The position numbers were made by a program, and so were the translations under genes. From Arachnopeziza araneosa (lineage: Eukaryota; Ascomycota; Leotiomycetes; Helotiales; Arachnopezizaceae), in the NCBI GenBank assembly GCA_003988855.1, contig QYAI01000025.1:159406-223405 (forward strand): 64,000 nt of DNA, in the 5' to 3' direction. The notes under the pieces were generated by a model, which worked only from the letters and a program-made list of their open reading frames with translations, made no database searches and was not told the origin of the DNA. This document shows, in pieces, positions 34,291 to 47,110 of the stretch; position 1 is the first letter of the stretch; the number at the start of each line of letters is the position of its first letter.

Positions 34291-36743
34291 TTACTGTAGC
34301 AAACCAAATAGGATAAGACCTTTCCCATTCTGTGCAATTTCTTCAACCCAATCAAGAGATTCTGCATCTCCAAACTGCATTGTCACAAGATGCTGCTTTT
34401 GATGGATGTCATCTAGTAATTCTCTGACACTTGCTGCAGTCGCTCCACAACTGCTTTGCTCCAGAACCTTTATAAGGTTCAGCGCCTGCATTTTTTCTTC
34501 TGCGTTTGTAGAAAAGACTCCAACCATGAAAAGAGGGAAAAGGAGGAATGAAGAGCTAGAGCGTTCGTCGGAGAGGACTAATTGAGCGGCACGTATGATT
34601 TCCTTCGTGCAAGTTTCGAGATCAACACTGAAATCAGGAGCCAGCGATCTCAGTTGTCCAGGGAACATTGAAGTATGAGTATATATTGTGCAGGCGCGCA
34701 GCAGTACGTAAGAGTGCATTAGTGAAGCAAAAGCTCTAGGCGGCAATGATTCCAAACCATTGAGCCAAGTCCAATATCCTGGAAATTGAGCTTGCCAAGC
34801 CTCTCGAGACTGGTACATCAAGTGGCGCAGAGCATCAACTCGAGTCTGGCATTCCAAAATAAACATGCTCCCCCGAATGGCGATGGAACTTGAAAGCCTT
34901 TGTGCGAACTCTGACCTTAGTTGTTTTGCCGTCTGTCCAACTTTGAGAGCTATCAAGGTGACCTCCTGATGTAGCTGATAGAGAGCCGGGAGATACGGCT
35001 CCTCTTCAGGATACATGTACTCAGATTGAGATATATCGATAGCAGGTATGCTTGTTGCCGGCGGTGGAAGCATGTTCTTCTCCAACAGCGTTTGAATGAA
35101 CAGTCCATCTCCACTGAAACTTAAGATCGCGTAAACATCAATGGAACAAACAGTCCATATGATAAAGTCATATTTCTCTTCGACGTTCGATTCTCGTCTC
35201 GACATGACGATTCTCAGAAGTTGGCTAACGTGGTGTTGAAACATGAACGAATCACCAGACTCAGCTGCTTCAATCTAGACATAGTTAGAGAGTGTAATAT
35301 AAAGAAGATTATACAACAGGAAAAGTAGCATATCGAAGATCAGAACGAGTGGAAAGTTCTCTGACTAAATCAGATTTCGCTCTGCTCTAGTCCTCCATTC
35401 TTGTCTTTTCTACACCCCCAGCATGACTTACTTCGTAGAGCAATAAAAGGAAATGGCACAAGAGCGGTCCATCAGAATATGAGTCTTGTGAGCTTTGTAC
35501 CGTGGCCTTTAGCGCAGGAATAACTTGTTGGTAATGTTCCAAGGCATCGGCATTTGGACTGCCGTTGTGATGTGCCATATTGAGAGCGGATAAGGCCAAT
35601 ATTGCGTGGAAGAGCGAGGAGGCTGTTAGTGGATGGTTATGGACTCAGATATAACTAGTTCAAAACATACTGGGGGGTAGTGCTGGGCACGCTCTTCAAA
35701 CAAATCACCATCTCTCCCAATGATATTATCGAAAATGCGAGTTGAGATTGCAGTCCTGTAATGTTGAAGCAACAACGCATCTCTTCCTCCACTGTCAGCG
35801 ACATAGTATGGCGATGAAGCATTGTTTTCGGCGCTACGCACTGATTGAGGTGCGACCGATAGCGGTGGTGTTTGGGCTGTCGAGGAAGCCGGAGAGGCAG
35901 GATTAGTCGCGGATCGGGAGTGAACACTAGGCGGTCCTCTTCGAGTTGAGTCGTCGAATTTCTTAAGGATTACGATATGGGGGTCCACATGATCCATTAG
36001 AATATTACCAGCTGATTCAAGGGGTTCATGATCGCCCCCATGACTCGAAAACCTTCGATTTTGCCCTGCAGAAGAGCTTTCTGCCTGGTATTCAGGCAAC
36101 GATGCAAAGGTATCCGGATTTGTGACGACCAGGAAGGTGCCAGGCTCTTTTGATTTTGCCTTTATCTCCCTTTCTTCGTCGGTCAATAAAAGCAAAAATG
36201 GTGGTAGCAAGTCATCAACTGCGCTCTCTCGCCTTCGCTCAGGATTATGTGCATCCGCTACTCACTTTAGCGGTTTGTACTTGCGATATGGCAGCAAGGC
36301 AGAACTTACGATCCCAGACGGCATTTCCTATGCTCGACACATCTTGCTGCATCCTTTCTACTATTCGAGGCGTATCATCTTTGAAAGCCAGCCTCGGATT
36401 GTAGTCGCAAGTATAACCTAAACGAACACACTGACCACAACCAGGTTTCTGTTCGTCGCATTTTACCTCTTGAGATGCAGTTAGCAGCCAAAATTTTCAA
36501 AGGATAACTCTACAAACTTCGAGTTCGACATGTCCTAAGGCCTGGAATCAGCAAGTAACAGAATGAGGGAAGCCTGACTGACCAACACCCGTTCCGAGAG
36601 CGGGGAGTGGGGCGTCCTCTCCTACCCTGAGTCTCATCGTGGACATCCTGTACTTCGGACTGTGATGCTAACCCATGTTCCGCTAGATTTCTAGGAGCAA
36701 TGGCAGGTAATTTTTTCTGCTGCTCTTTGGAATGGCCTCGCAT
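34291..36743 (-). CDS. Zn2Cys6 fungal transcription factor, frame interrupted
   Basis: Six exons (minus): 36583-36743, 36518-36534 (17 nt), 36310-36468, 35671-36227, 35432-35622 and 34291-35274; about 689 aa. The zinc cluster is complete, C-X2-C-X6-C-X6-C-X2-C-X6-C: GCWTCRTRKVKCDEQKPGCG, then QCVRLGYTC. It is assembled from three exons, with WTCRTRK spanning the 17-nt exon. The following DYNPRLAFKDDTPRIVERMQ and the helical C-terminus with LFHAILALSALNM are typical of the ARCA-like regulator group. The join 35671/35622 is one base out of phase; it lies beside a G6 run (35672-35677), and a seventh base would restore HYPP.SSLFHAILAL. A weak in-frame GTGCCC donor upstream is an alternative that drops HYPP. 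An upstream in-frame ATG at 36821 would add 26 residues. Targets unknown. Confidence 0.8.
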
Positions 36744-38773
36744 CTGCAAAGTTGTCGATGAATATCGACCTTTAGAACATCCGGAGTAGAAATGATGCAG
36801 ATAAACGAAGCTGGATGACATCCGAGTTATATGTGCTCCCAACCTAAACGAAGGTGCTACGTAACGTCCCCCAGCTTCAGAAAGCTCGAGGCTCGACAGC
36901 GAAGCGCGTACGCAAATGCCATAGACCCGGTACGCATGTTAGGGAGGCAAATAGAAATCTTGGGTTTGAATTTCTGGAAGACATGAGGAGTCGACGGGAG
37001 AGCTGGGTGCGCTAGATTACACGTAGAAGATTGCTAACAGGGGGTCTTCAAACGAACCACCACAGTCCTGTAAGTTGGTTCTCTGGTATGAGTTCACACG
37101 GTAGGGTCTGGGAGGCTGAGATTAGGATAGTCGACTTCTCCAAAAGTGAGACAGTCGACTGCTTTAATAGTCCGAGTTTGGCCTATAGGTTAACAACATC
37201 TGATAATAGCAAATTGTGAGAGCAGTTGATGCCAGTCCATCTCGGTCCAGAAATGGAATATGAATGCTTCCCATGATCCCGTTGCGAGGTCGGGTTCCCG
37301 AAGAAGCTCTCACAACCTATGGATACTCACTCACTCAGCATTCTCGTCGTCCGCCAAAGTGACGTGGTGGCAAGAGGCACGATAGAGGGATAACAGCTCT
37401 CCCTCAGACCCGCGAAGAGGCGGCAGCACCCAATCAGAGCCGTGAGGATAATGGCTGTCTCTCGCCCCGCCAGCATAGGTTGGCGTTAGGGAGACCGTGA
37501 ACCCCATGACAGGAGCTCGGCGACGTCCCACGAGGTCAATAAGGGTATGACTGTTTTTCCAAAGGGTTGGTCCAGCCGACCTCTGGCGCTGGTCAAGCCG
37601 CGATGAATCTTATCAACAGTACCAAACCCAATGGACGGGGTGGTGATGTTTGCAGATGGGTAAGTCAACATAAAGGTTATTTAGCCGACGCCCCGTCACC
37701 ATTAGGACGCTAAAGGGCAATCAGGGGTTCGGTTACAGCCCACCACGACGCGTACCCAATCACTCGACGCTGTCGAGACGCCCATCTCGCCTCAAGTCGC
37801 CTCCAGTCCCCTCCAGCTAGCAGGGTGACCGCCTCAACCGCCTGGAAGACCGAACGACAGGCCGAAAGCGAACATAAAGTTTACAGCCACCAGTGCCCAT
37901 CATGGCTGCTATCAGCTACCTGCGGATTGTCCATGGTGGAAATTGTCCTGCGAGCCGGCAACAGCTAGGCAGCTCCGTCTGTCCCCAGGGCACACGCCAC
38001 ATGGAAAGAGATGTTTTCCGATCTTCGAGAGAGAAAACAAAGTCCTCGGGAAAGACAGGTTGCATCCTCGCCAATAGAGTGCAAATGAAGGCTTTGACGG
38101 ACAAGTCAGGCCTGAGGAGGGACCACCACCTTGCCCTTCTGAAGCACCTATGAATGCCTGCTTTGCGAAGAGACTTGCTCCGAGTACCTAGTCTGAGCCC
38201 TGGGGGCGGCGCGTCATTAGCTTCCGGACTGCGTCATCCAAGCTCCTCTTCAAACATCCGAGCTCCTGAGTGATATTTTGGGTCGGGCTTGATCTCTCAT
38301 ACCTACGCCGTGGCTCCTGGAGCACTTGAGCCGTGACGCTAGTACTGTGCAAGACCGAGGCTGACGCCCAAAGTCGTACCGAGATGAAAGATGGCTGGTT
38401 GTCTGAGCCTGAGGGATATTCCCTGATCGATGCTGCAATGGGATTATTTTCCCGACATGTCTCCACTTCGGTCTCAAGAACTCTTACTGCAAGACCACAA
38501 AATAAGAACGGATGAAAACACCCAGATGTAGTACTGGACATGCGCTGCAATACGTGCTATTTTAGGATGCAACCTTCGGCGTCGCCAATATCTCTTCCCA
38601 GGTCGCTATTACTCATAAGAGTTGAGTTTCGAAGATCTTTCCTAAGATCATAAGTCGGAGTCTGTATTGGTTTCAACGCTGAAAACAATATGCTCCTTCT
38701 GGACATACGACAACCATCCAAGCGCGGCAAAAATGGTAGAACCTCTCAAAAATCAACTCTCTATTCTATGTCA
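36744..38773. other. Gene-poor 2.0 kb, nothing recognised
   Basis: Between the zinc-cluster gene start and the ECM29 3' end. Base composition is near 50% GC around 37.2-38.2 kb, and open frames on the two strands overlap and have no recognisable content. No transposon ends, long repeats or RNA genes were spotted by eye. Probably an extended regulatory region, or decayed sequence. Confidence 0.5.
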
Positions 38774-41700
38774 TCACTTATCTAATGCTTTAAGAACCCT
38801 TTCAAGAACAACTTGAATAGCCGGAGAACGCTCGTGCTTCTTTCCTTCCATAGTCAATTCTCTCAATTTTCCCTTACAATCCTCCCTGCCTTCTGCGGAG
38901 AAACCCGAAACCCCACCAACAAGAGCTTCAACAATCATTTCACCAGCCTCGGCTCTCTTCAGTCGCATAGGTTCGCTGCCAAGGTCCTTCTGGATCTCTA
39001 ACAACGTGAAGAAACTCAGCGCGAGAGAATATCGATTTGTACCTTGTGAGTGTGTTCGTTTTCGAAGTCCATCAAAAAGAACCCTAATTCGCTCATAGAG
39101 CGCAATTCTAGTAGCGACAGTAAATTTGGTCGACGGAGTCACCTTCTTAAGGACTTCCAGAATTTTTGGTAGATGTGTAAGAGGGGATGGATCTAGGTGT
39201 TTGATATTCACAGAGCGAAAGAGAGCTGCAACACCTGCAGTCAATGTCGATGCTTCTGCTGATTTACCCCCAGCCTCGGTATCATCTGTGGTATCCATCT
39301 TTTCTTCATCTACCAATTCTTCAAGAAACGGTGCGATTACATCGAAGACCTCCTCAAACATATCGATGTCTACTCGTGCTTCAGCGAACTCTCCAAGAGC
39401 TTCAAAGGCATGTGGACGGTAGCTATCGTTATTGCGTTTTGCTTCTCGAACGGCGATTTTCTTCATTTGTGCTGCAACACTTGGTTCTTTCTCCCATAAC
39501 GACTTGCCAGACTTTGCGAATTTGATAAAACTTCTGAGCACCTTCTCCTTGCCATCAAAAGTCTTGAGTGCCAATGCCTTTTCTAGTGCAGCCCATATGG
39601 CAGCGGCATCTGAGCCACTTAGTTCTGGGCCAGAAGAATCTACTACATCAGCTATTGTCAAAGCCGCGGTGTGCTTTGTTGTCCATTTCGGTGACTGTAG
39701 ACACTCTACCGACAAGGCATTGATTTCATTTGAGTACAACATTACCGCGCGAGAACCTCCAACATTGTCATCCCATGTCTTCTCAAATTGCTTCTTCACT
39801 TCTTCATCAAAATCGTGTTTAGCAAAGAAGACGAACGGTAAGAATGCAGATGCCATGGCATTAAATCGATCAGTCGCAAATTTGGAAACAGCATAGACAA
39901 TTTCTCCCGAGACTTGTCGCCTCGATTCATCTTCTGCATTGAAATACAGATTCTTCGAGAATGAAGCAAGTCTTGTAAGTGCGTCCTCGCTTGCAAGCCT
40001 TGATATGTAGCCGGAAGATCTGGCGTATGCAGCACTGACCGTGTTGTTTCGGTCTAGAACAGCCTTCTCAACAATCTTGAGGAAAGAGTCTGCATGTGGC
40101 TTGAAAACAAATGAGTGACGCATCGCAAGATTGCTCAGTACAGCTGCACAACCAATTTTCGACGGCATTCCAATCATACTCTTGATAGAATTTTCAAGGC
40201 GAGGTGCAAGCTCTTTCATTGTAGGCTCGTCCAAAATATCCAAACAGCGCTCAATAGCTTCCATCAGAGGTGATTGGGATACAGCATTTGAACGAAGCTG
40301 ATCAATCTTGTCTCTGCGATCTGCGGCTCTTTGGTACAGATAGTTTATTCCTTCCGGCTCTATCGTACTCAGAAGACCAAGTAACTGCTCGACCAGATCA
40401 GGAACAAATGGTAGGAGGGCTTTCCCACCACTCTTAATAAGCTTTATGACTGTTACCGTGGCAAACAACCTCACTTCTTCGGCAGAACTCTCCATACCCT
40501 GCGGTGAGAGAAGAAATGGCAAAACTTCCTTCAACATCGCTTGGGCGTGTTTTGAAGATGTACCAGCTTCGGCTTGGCGTACAAGGATATTGGTCAAAGC
40601 CATGCTCAGTTTGAAGGCTGCTTCTCTGACAGATCCTTTGATATCATCGAGAACCTTAAAAGCAACGAGCCAGATGTCATGTAGATGATTTTCATACTTT
40701 TCAAACTCCCGTCCTTGTATCAAATCGGCAATTGCAGCACAGCTAGCTTCTCGCGTTCTCCATTCTTTTCCGAGAATGCTTTTTAAGAGGTCGGCCAGAA
40801 TTTCGTCGAAGTAGAGGTTGATTGTTGCACTAGAGTCTTTGACAAGTGCACTCCAAATGTCATTCATCGAGCGACGGACATTTGGATTTGGATCAAATCG
40901 ATATCGATACAGCTTGGGATATATCTTAGGATCTATCTCGGATTCCGAGAGGATATTGCTTAGTCCAAAGCGACCAAATGCTGCTCGTGTTGACCATGTA
41001 GCAGCGTTTGATGCCAAGGACATGAATTTGTACACAAGGCTTTGATCTCCAACCTCATTGGCTAGATTTATAATATCCTTGTACGATGTGACGGAATTGC
41101 CTTCTCCAGTAGGAAGCGCTCCAGGTTCAAAGAGTTCAGTGTCCTCATCGACTTTTAAAGGCGCGCTAGTTCCGGTAAAAGAAGAAACCAGATCCTTGAC
41201 AAGACTCTCTCTAAGATCCTTATCTCCTTGTTCGTAGACGAGAGTGAGACCACGAGATGCTGTCTCTTGAACAAGTTCATCTCGTGCAGAGAGTAGACCC
41301 ATAAATGCAGCTTGGCATTCTCGAAGCCTTCCTTGAATTTCCTCTAAGCGGCCACAGTTCTGGATGAGACTGAAGAGCCATATTCCTGAGGCTTTCTTGA
41401 GAGAGGGCTTGGTCGTCTTGCAATCCTGAAGAAGTTTTTGAAGCACCTTGTCGAGAATTTGATGTCGTTTAGGCCGCCCTTTATAAGGAGTATCTACATC
41501 AAGGCCGAGAAGAAGAACATCCGAATCCCAGCAAGCAGCTAGACAACAAAACGCTTCTCCAACAGTAAATTGAATCTCAGTCTGTTTGAGCTCGAAGAGG
41601 CTGTAGAGGTTGTTGAATATAGAAGATAATGGCCCTTCAAGCTCGTTATCTTTGCTCAAGCCATTATCGAATATTAATGATAAGCGACCAAGTGCTGCAA

Positions 41701-44462
41701 TTGACCTTTCGTCGCCCTTCTTAGCAGCTGCAGTCAACAGTTCAACAGTATTATCTATCTTGGAAGATGATTTCTCAAGTTGTGAAGGGGTAAGTACAGC
41801 GGAAGCGCTAATCTCTCCTACCGCATTAAGTACAGCTTCTTTTGTTGAGCGATCTTTTGCTTCCGATAGGATGATCAACAGATGTGCAACACAGCCCTGC
41901 AGAATATCATCATTGATATCATTGAGACGACCATAATATGAAAGTCGGCTGAGTATAAACCCAAGGGACAGGATAGAGCCATGTATCTTGTTCGCATCGG
42001 CACCCACAGCAGTTGCCCATGGCTGTAAATCCGCTAGCAGCGAGTTCAGAGTACTTTCGATGGAGCTTTTCTGATTCCCTGGGTGTGGAACAAGAATACC
42101 AAAAGCGCGAGCGGCAAGGAAGCGAGATGCGTCATTGTTTGATTTAATGGATGGTAGAAGCTCAAAAGCTCTTCCTGAAATTTTGCCCAGAACGTTCAAC
42201 GGTACGATCGCTGCTATCTCCACAAAACACTTTCCGCAGGCTGGAAGCCCATTGCCATCATTTCGAAGCATGCCTTCAAATGCAGCTGTCAAGTAAGTAC
42301 ATAAAGCGTCCTCATCCACTGATTTAATATGATGCTTGATGTTTTGCAAAGCCTCAGTATCGGAACGAAAGACGACGTCCAGTTGTCTTTCCCAGTCTGC
42401 ATCGATTGTGAGTGGAGTTGAAGACTTTTGTAAAGCAGTCATCAACAGTATTTGGCGACCATACGAGACAGCAGATGAAAAAGCATTGATCTTGGATCCT
42501 GAGAAGTTACCAAATACAGATACTGAATCAACAGTCATGCCGCTCTTCCGACTGTTTGCGACGCTTGAGTTTTGAAGAATACTCTGGGAAGTGAAAAATA
42601 TCTTCACCATTTCTTCCCAATCAGGGAGAAGAATGTCTGACCTGACTGCGGAAGGATTCAAAACTCGATACCAGTATGGATCCTGTTTAAATCAATTTTT
42701 GTTCTCATATATTTGAGCTTTAGACTTACAAGACCCTTTTTCCCTTCTTCAACGACATCGCTGCGCTCGTTCATATGACCACCAAGTGCAAGAATATCTA
42801 TCCAACGCGCTATAATGTCGTTATATCCGAGACATCTGTTTGCCCAACGCACAGTTGCAAATCTAGCACTTCTGACGACAGCTCCTTCTTCCTCTAGAGT
42901 CATATACTTGAGTAGCAAATGGCGCAACTCTTCCTGTAAAGTTAAATCTAAAGGAAAGGCGAAAGCCCCTAAAAGACTTGAAAGGGATCCTTCGATACTA
43001 ACAAAGATCGTATCGGAGGAACCTTCTTCGGTTAAAGACCTAAACAGCCAACGGATAATAGACAAATCTTCCTCAAGAACAATCGAAGGGGTGGTTTTAG
43101 CCAGAGAACCCAATGTCTCATACGCCAACGCCCTCAAACTAGACGCATCAGCCGATCGTTCGTGAGGAACAGGCCAGCCCTGATCTTCGATGTAGCTTCG
43201 AAGGAAGTCAACCAGTTGAGGCGCAACTTGAGCTAAGTCATCAGACGAAGCAATCCGTGAGACCCAATTCATATAATTAAATAGGGCATTACGAAACTTC
43301 ACTGTCTCGAGTCCCTTTGCTGGGAGGTTCGTATTGTCATGAGGCTGAATACCTTCTTGTACAATCCTGACAACTTGGCTCGGAAAAGTTGTTGATATGG
43401 CCGACTTGGTCAAAAGCGTCAAGAGTCGAGTCTGAAGAGAGGGTTTGAGTGTAAAATAAATCTGAAGGAGATTCTCAATCATCTCTGGGTTCTCAAGGGA
43501 CAATGTTGACCGCTTCAGCAAATCCTCTCCAATAGCAGATATGCGGGAATTTGTGTCTCCGGATGCAAATAAGGCTGACAAGAATCTTTCCTCATCTGTA
43601 AAAGCTCCACTAGCTAAGAAAGCAAGAACAACCAGTTTTGTTTGAGTCAAATTCAAACCTTCATCTGATGAGGGATCCCAAGCTTCCTGCTTGCCGCTCA
43701 AGGTTAAGAAGCCATATTCCTGAACCGTTAATCCAGGACAAGTGACTCCACTGGCCGTCTGGGTCTTAACAATTGAAAGAAGAAGCAGTTTCGAAAACCA
43801 CGACGCTACGAACTGCGCGTCTGTCACGTGATCGTCAAGCCCAAGTCTTTGACGCAATTCTGTATCTTCTTTACTGCCTCGTAAAGGAATCTGAAGCTGC
43901 GGTAAGAGTCTAAGAAATAAGTTGAAAATTGTTGCACAAGTAGGCTTGTCAGCGTCTTTGGCTAGGCCGTGAAGAATTGTGGGAAGCAGCTCCATTTGAT
44001 CCTGGATGCTGGTTAGAATTGTACTTCGAGGAATTAGAAAAATATACTTTTGATGATAATTTCCCAACACTTTGTTGAATGAACATGAGATCGAAATGCC
44101 GTATCATTGGAGAGTCTGGATGTTCCTTGTATTGTTTCAATAGAGCTGCTACAGGCAAGACAATGCCCCTAAAAAATTATGAGCCGAGAACTTTCAATTT
44201 TTTGATACTTACTGGTTGCCAGCAAGGCGAACTTTGATATGCTGACATGTTGAGATAACCTTGCCTCAATTAGTGTCAAATCTGCAAGGCTTGGAATATG
44301 AGATACCTTGTTGCGAACGGATACGTGCTCACTCCCAAGTTTCAAAAGCAAAGGTGCTAAATAGGGCTTTAAGATAGATTCAAGTTTATCATCTTTTGCA
44401 AGAGCTATGCGCATCTCAACTTTGCCAACAAGCTCAAGCTCTCTGGCTTCCGTTGATGCCAT
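38774..44462 (-). CDS. ECM29: Proteasome adaptor/scaffold ECM29
   Basis: Very large HEAT-repeat protein that binds 26S proteasomes, helps assembly quality control and tethers proteasomes to other sites. Five exons (minus): 44307-44462, 44213-44259, 44048-44168, 42730-44001 and 38774-42682; 1834 aa, near the yeast length of about 1870. The N-terminus (ELELVGKVEMRIALAKDDKL, then LESILKPYLAPLLLKLGSEH) and the HFDLMFIQQSV region fit fungal ECM29. The large exon is an uninterrupted alpha-solenoid, e.g. DPYWYRVLNPSAVRSDILLP at its start and a region with TWSTRAAFGRFGLSNILSES. The third intron looks out of phase if the first AG is used, but the acceptor 7 nt further (exon from 44001) restores the frame. 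Diverges from URA6 across 301 bp. Confidence 0.93.
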
Positions 44463-44763
44463 CTTGATGATATGTTTGAGAATGGTTGGAGATGCATCCG
44501 TTTGAGCTTAAAGAAGAACGAAATACTACTTATAGACGCAAGCGATTGCTAATGTAAGTCTCGAGGCTTCTATTAGGTAGAGTTATGCGTGCGTGTGTCA
44601 ATGTTGCCTCATCGCTTTCAGGCGTGTTAGTTCTCGTTTAGGACGAAAGGGGTCGCCATTATTTCCCGAGCTTTCAGGCACAAACTTAACTGCTATAAGT
44701 TAGTCCCGTGGTCAAGTCAAGCTTCCATTCCGTCATGCATGCTGCTGCAGCAGCCAAATTCCC
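44463..44763. promoter_or_regulatory. Bidirectional promoter, ECM29 / UMP-CMP kinase
   Basis: 301 bp between divergent start codons. No clear core element or palindrome is seen apart from a short CTGCTGCAGCAG inverted repeat just before the kinase ATG. Confidence 0.4.
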
Positions 44764-45785
44764 ATGATGGCACACCTCCCAAGATCGATCTCGAGGCAAC
44801 TCTGCCAACAGTCATCACGATTCTCCCAAAGCTTTAAATTCTCATCTCAACATTTCCGCTCTGCAACACGAAACCTCCCAGCACGAAGAACATACGCGAC
44901 TGGCGAGAGCGGCCCCAATCCTACACCAGGAAAGAGCCCATTTAAAATCTGGCCATTCGTTGCAATCACACTTGCAGGATCGGGAGCGTATGCTTTAATG
45001 GTGACGAAAAGAGCTGGTAAGGATCAATCAGAAACCTACGTTAAACTTCTCCAAGTTAAAGCTAGGGCAACAAGAAGTGTGCATTGTTTACATGTGCTTC
45101 GCTGACCAGTGTAACTACAATGATAGATATGGCATCCAAAAACAACCAAATCTCAGCTCCTAAAAAGGACACACCGACTTTCTCTCCCGAAAAAATCACC
45201 GTCCTCTTCGTCCTTGGTGGTCCAGGAGCTGGAAAGGGCACACAATGTGCCAACCTAGTCCGTGACTATCACTTTACTCACCTCTCGGCTGGTGATCTTC
45301 TACGAGCCGAACAAGACCGTGAGGGTTCCGAATTCGGCGACTTGATCAAGAGCTACATCAAAGACGGCAAGATTGTGCCCATGGAAGTCACAGTGCAACT
45401 CCTAGAGAACGCTATGAACGATGTGATCGAGAAGGATTCGAACAAGTCTGGAAAATTCTTGATTGATGGTTTCCCAAGAAAGATGGATCAAGCACTCCAG
45501 TTCGAGAAGACGGTGGTCCCGAGCAAGTTCGTACTCTTCTTTGATGTTCCCGAGGATGTGATGCAGAAACGACTTTTGAAGAGGGGAGAGACTAGTGGAA
45601 GGTCAGACGACAATGCGGAGAGCATTAAGAAGCGGTTCAAGACCTTTGAGGAGACAAGTATGCCAGTCGTAGATTACTTCGAGGATCAGGGCCGAGTGGT
45701 GACGGTTGTTGCTACTAAGAGCCCAGACGAAGTGTATAAGGAGACTCGAACAAAGCTTGAGCAGAGATTAGGGAAGGACTTTTAG
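44764..45785 (+). CDS. URA6: UMP/CMP kinase (uridylate kinase) with N-terminal membrane anchor
   Basis: Phosphorylates UMP and CMP (and, in yeast Ura6, other NMPs weakly). Two exons: 44764-45016 and 45127-45785; a split Asp codon joins them, 303 aa. Exon 1 encodes an Arg/Ser-rich presequence (MMAHLPRSISRQLCQQSSRF..., RRTYATGES) and a TM helix (IWPFVAITLAGSGAYALMV). Exon 2 encodes the whole kinase: P-loop GGPGAGKGTQCANL, NMP-binding HLSAGDLLRAEQ, DGFPRKMDQA, and the lid RLLKRGETSGRSDDNAES followed by IKKRFKTF. Exon 2 begins almost at an ATG (45129) in a DMASKNNQ context, so a soluble kinase could start there. N-terminal anchor extensions of this type are familiar in fungal uridylate kinases. 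Ends convergent with TVP23. Confidence 0.94.
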
Positions 45786-46371
45786 TTATGCTGAGTGTAT
45801 TAGATATATTACGGCGGAGAAAGATTTAGGAGCCCATCTTTTGTAATGCTATTAGATTTGATTTGTACAATACATCTTTTACCTAGGCTTCAGATAGTCA
45901 TTCGCATAGAAATTCAAGGTGACTATTCTCAATTAGAGCCATTATACATCTTCTCAAATTTACTATTGCCGAGTTCTAGCTTGGTTCTGCTCAAAATCGT
46001 AACACTATTGATTTTTCCACGTCTCATAGCAAGGCATTTCTAGGAGGAAAAAATACACCATTCAATACTTAACATCCTACAGAAGGTATATGACAGCTTT
46101 AGAGCTATTTCCAGGAAGCCAAAAAAAAAGAAGAAAAAAAGGGGGGGAGCGAACCTCTCACTTTTACATTTCACTTAATCAATTTTCCATGTTAAAAGTG
46201 CTCCGCTTAAGAGACTGCCGCACACGTTTCAGGATTCTCAAAGATTGCTCTTGCCATACTTTTGGCCGTGATACAAAGAGAAGCCTGAGCTCCATAACCC
46301 ATATTAAATTGACAACATATTCATACACTTTCATCCTGCCAACAAGTTGCAAGTCGAGCCTCAACTACACC
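45786..46371. other. Intergenic between convergent genes
   Basis: 586 bp of AT-rich 3' flank for URA6 and TVP23. Holds a purine-only tract and nothing else recognised. Confidence 0.6.
46121..46149. repeat. Homopurine A-run/G-run tract
   Basis: A9 G A2 G A7 G7 followed by AG makes a 29-base strand of purines only between two convergent genes. It could form triplex-like structure, and it is also a place where sequencing errors are likely. Confidence 0.85.
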
Positions 46372-47110
46372 TCAACGACCAGAAAATAATCTTCCAATCA
46401 ATCCACTGGCAACATTGCCAGCAATACCACCTGAAAGTAACGCACTGCCGGCTAGATTTGACGCCTGACTAAATTTATCACACCTCGAGAAGGCCAGGGT
46501 ATTCGTAACGGTCAAAATCAGCGCAATAGCTACACATTAATCAGCACACCTCTCATAACCTTCTTATCCTGTACACATACCAACAAGTATCAACCAAAGA
46601 GGGTGGAATCTAAAGATAGCCACAAAAGCCATAACAACCCATAGCAGAGGCTGCGTATACAGGGCTATCCAGAAGAAGCGGCTGTCCGTCGCATTGATGA
46701 TTTTCGTGGATGGATCAGAGCTCTCAAACACCCAGTGTGATTCTCCCGTCTCTCGGTTCACTTCATTCCACCACCGTAGGCCAACAAGTCTGCGCCCAGC
46801 GATGTTTTTTAGGTAGTAGAAATCGGCTGCAAGGAGGAGGATAGTAATGATGAAGATGAGGATACTGTGAGGGTCAAATTAGCGCTGGCTCGGTGAGAGT
46901 AGTCCAAGATCAGAAGCCTGACGTACAATCTATCTTCGAAAAATATTTCACCAAATAGGTAGATCAGTAGTGAGGCTTGAAAGTATTAGCTGACGATTCT
47001 CATGAGCTTTGGTGTAACCTACCACTCCTGAATCCCAAGAACCATAACAAAGTAATTGGGTGAGAACTGAGCCTCCAGCTCAGACTACCCGGGGCCGTAT
47101 TTTGTTCCAT
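46372..47110 (-). CDS. TVP23: Golgi membrane protein TVP23
   Basis: Integral membrane protein of late Golgi vesicles (FAM18/TVP23 family), implicated in vesicular trafficking. Four exons (minus): 47023-47110, 46927-46975 (49 nt), 46581-46864 and 46372-46529, with all phases consistent; 192 aa, the usual size. Signatures: SLSWRLSSHPITLLWFLGFR, ASLLIYLFGEIFFEDRFILI, then FYYLKNIAGRRLVGLRWWNE followed by ESHWVFESSDPSTKIINATD and SRFFWIALYTQPLLWV, ending TLAFSRCDKFSQASNLAG and a Gly-rich tail. Four TM segments are apparent. The start at 47110 is the only ATG upstream of the conserved SLSWRLSSHP motif. Divergent from the CitE-like gene with 202 bp between starts. Confidence 0.95.

Noticed and set aside
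36744..38773. Possible decayed transposon in the gene-poor 2 kb
   Set aside because: No terminal repeats, transposase-like frames or strong AT bias of repeat-induced point mutation were seen by eye; a repeat search would be needed to decide.
44002..44047. Apparent one-base frameshift in ECM29 at the AAAA before the third intron
   Set aside because: Using the first AG gives a 39-nt, out-of-phase intron, but the AG 7 nt further gives a 46-nt intron and an in-frame SSK-DQMELLP join, so no frameshift is needed.
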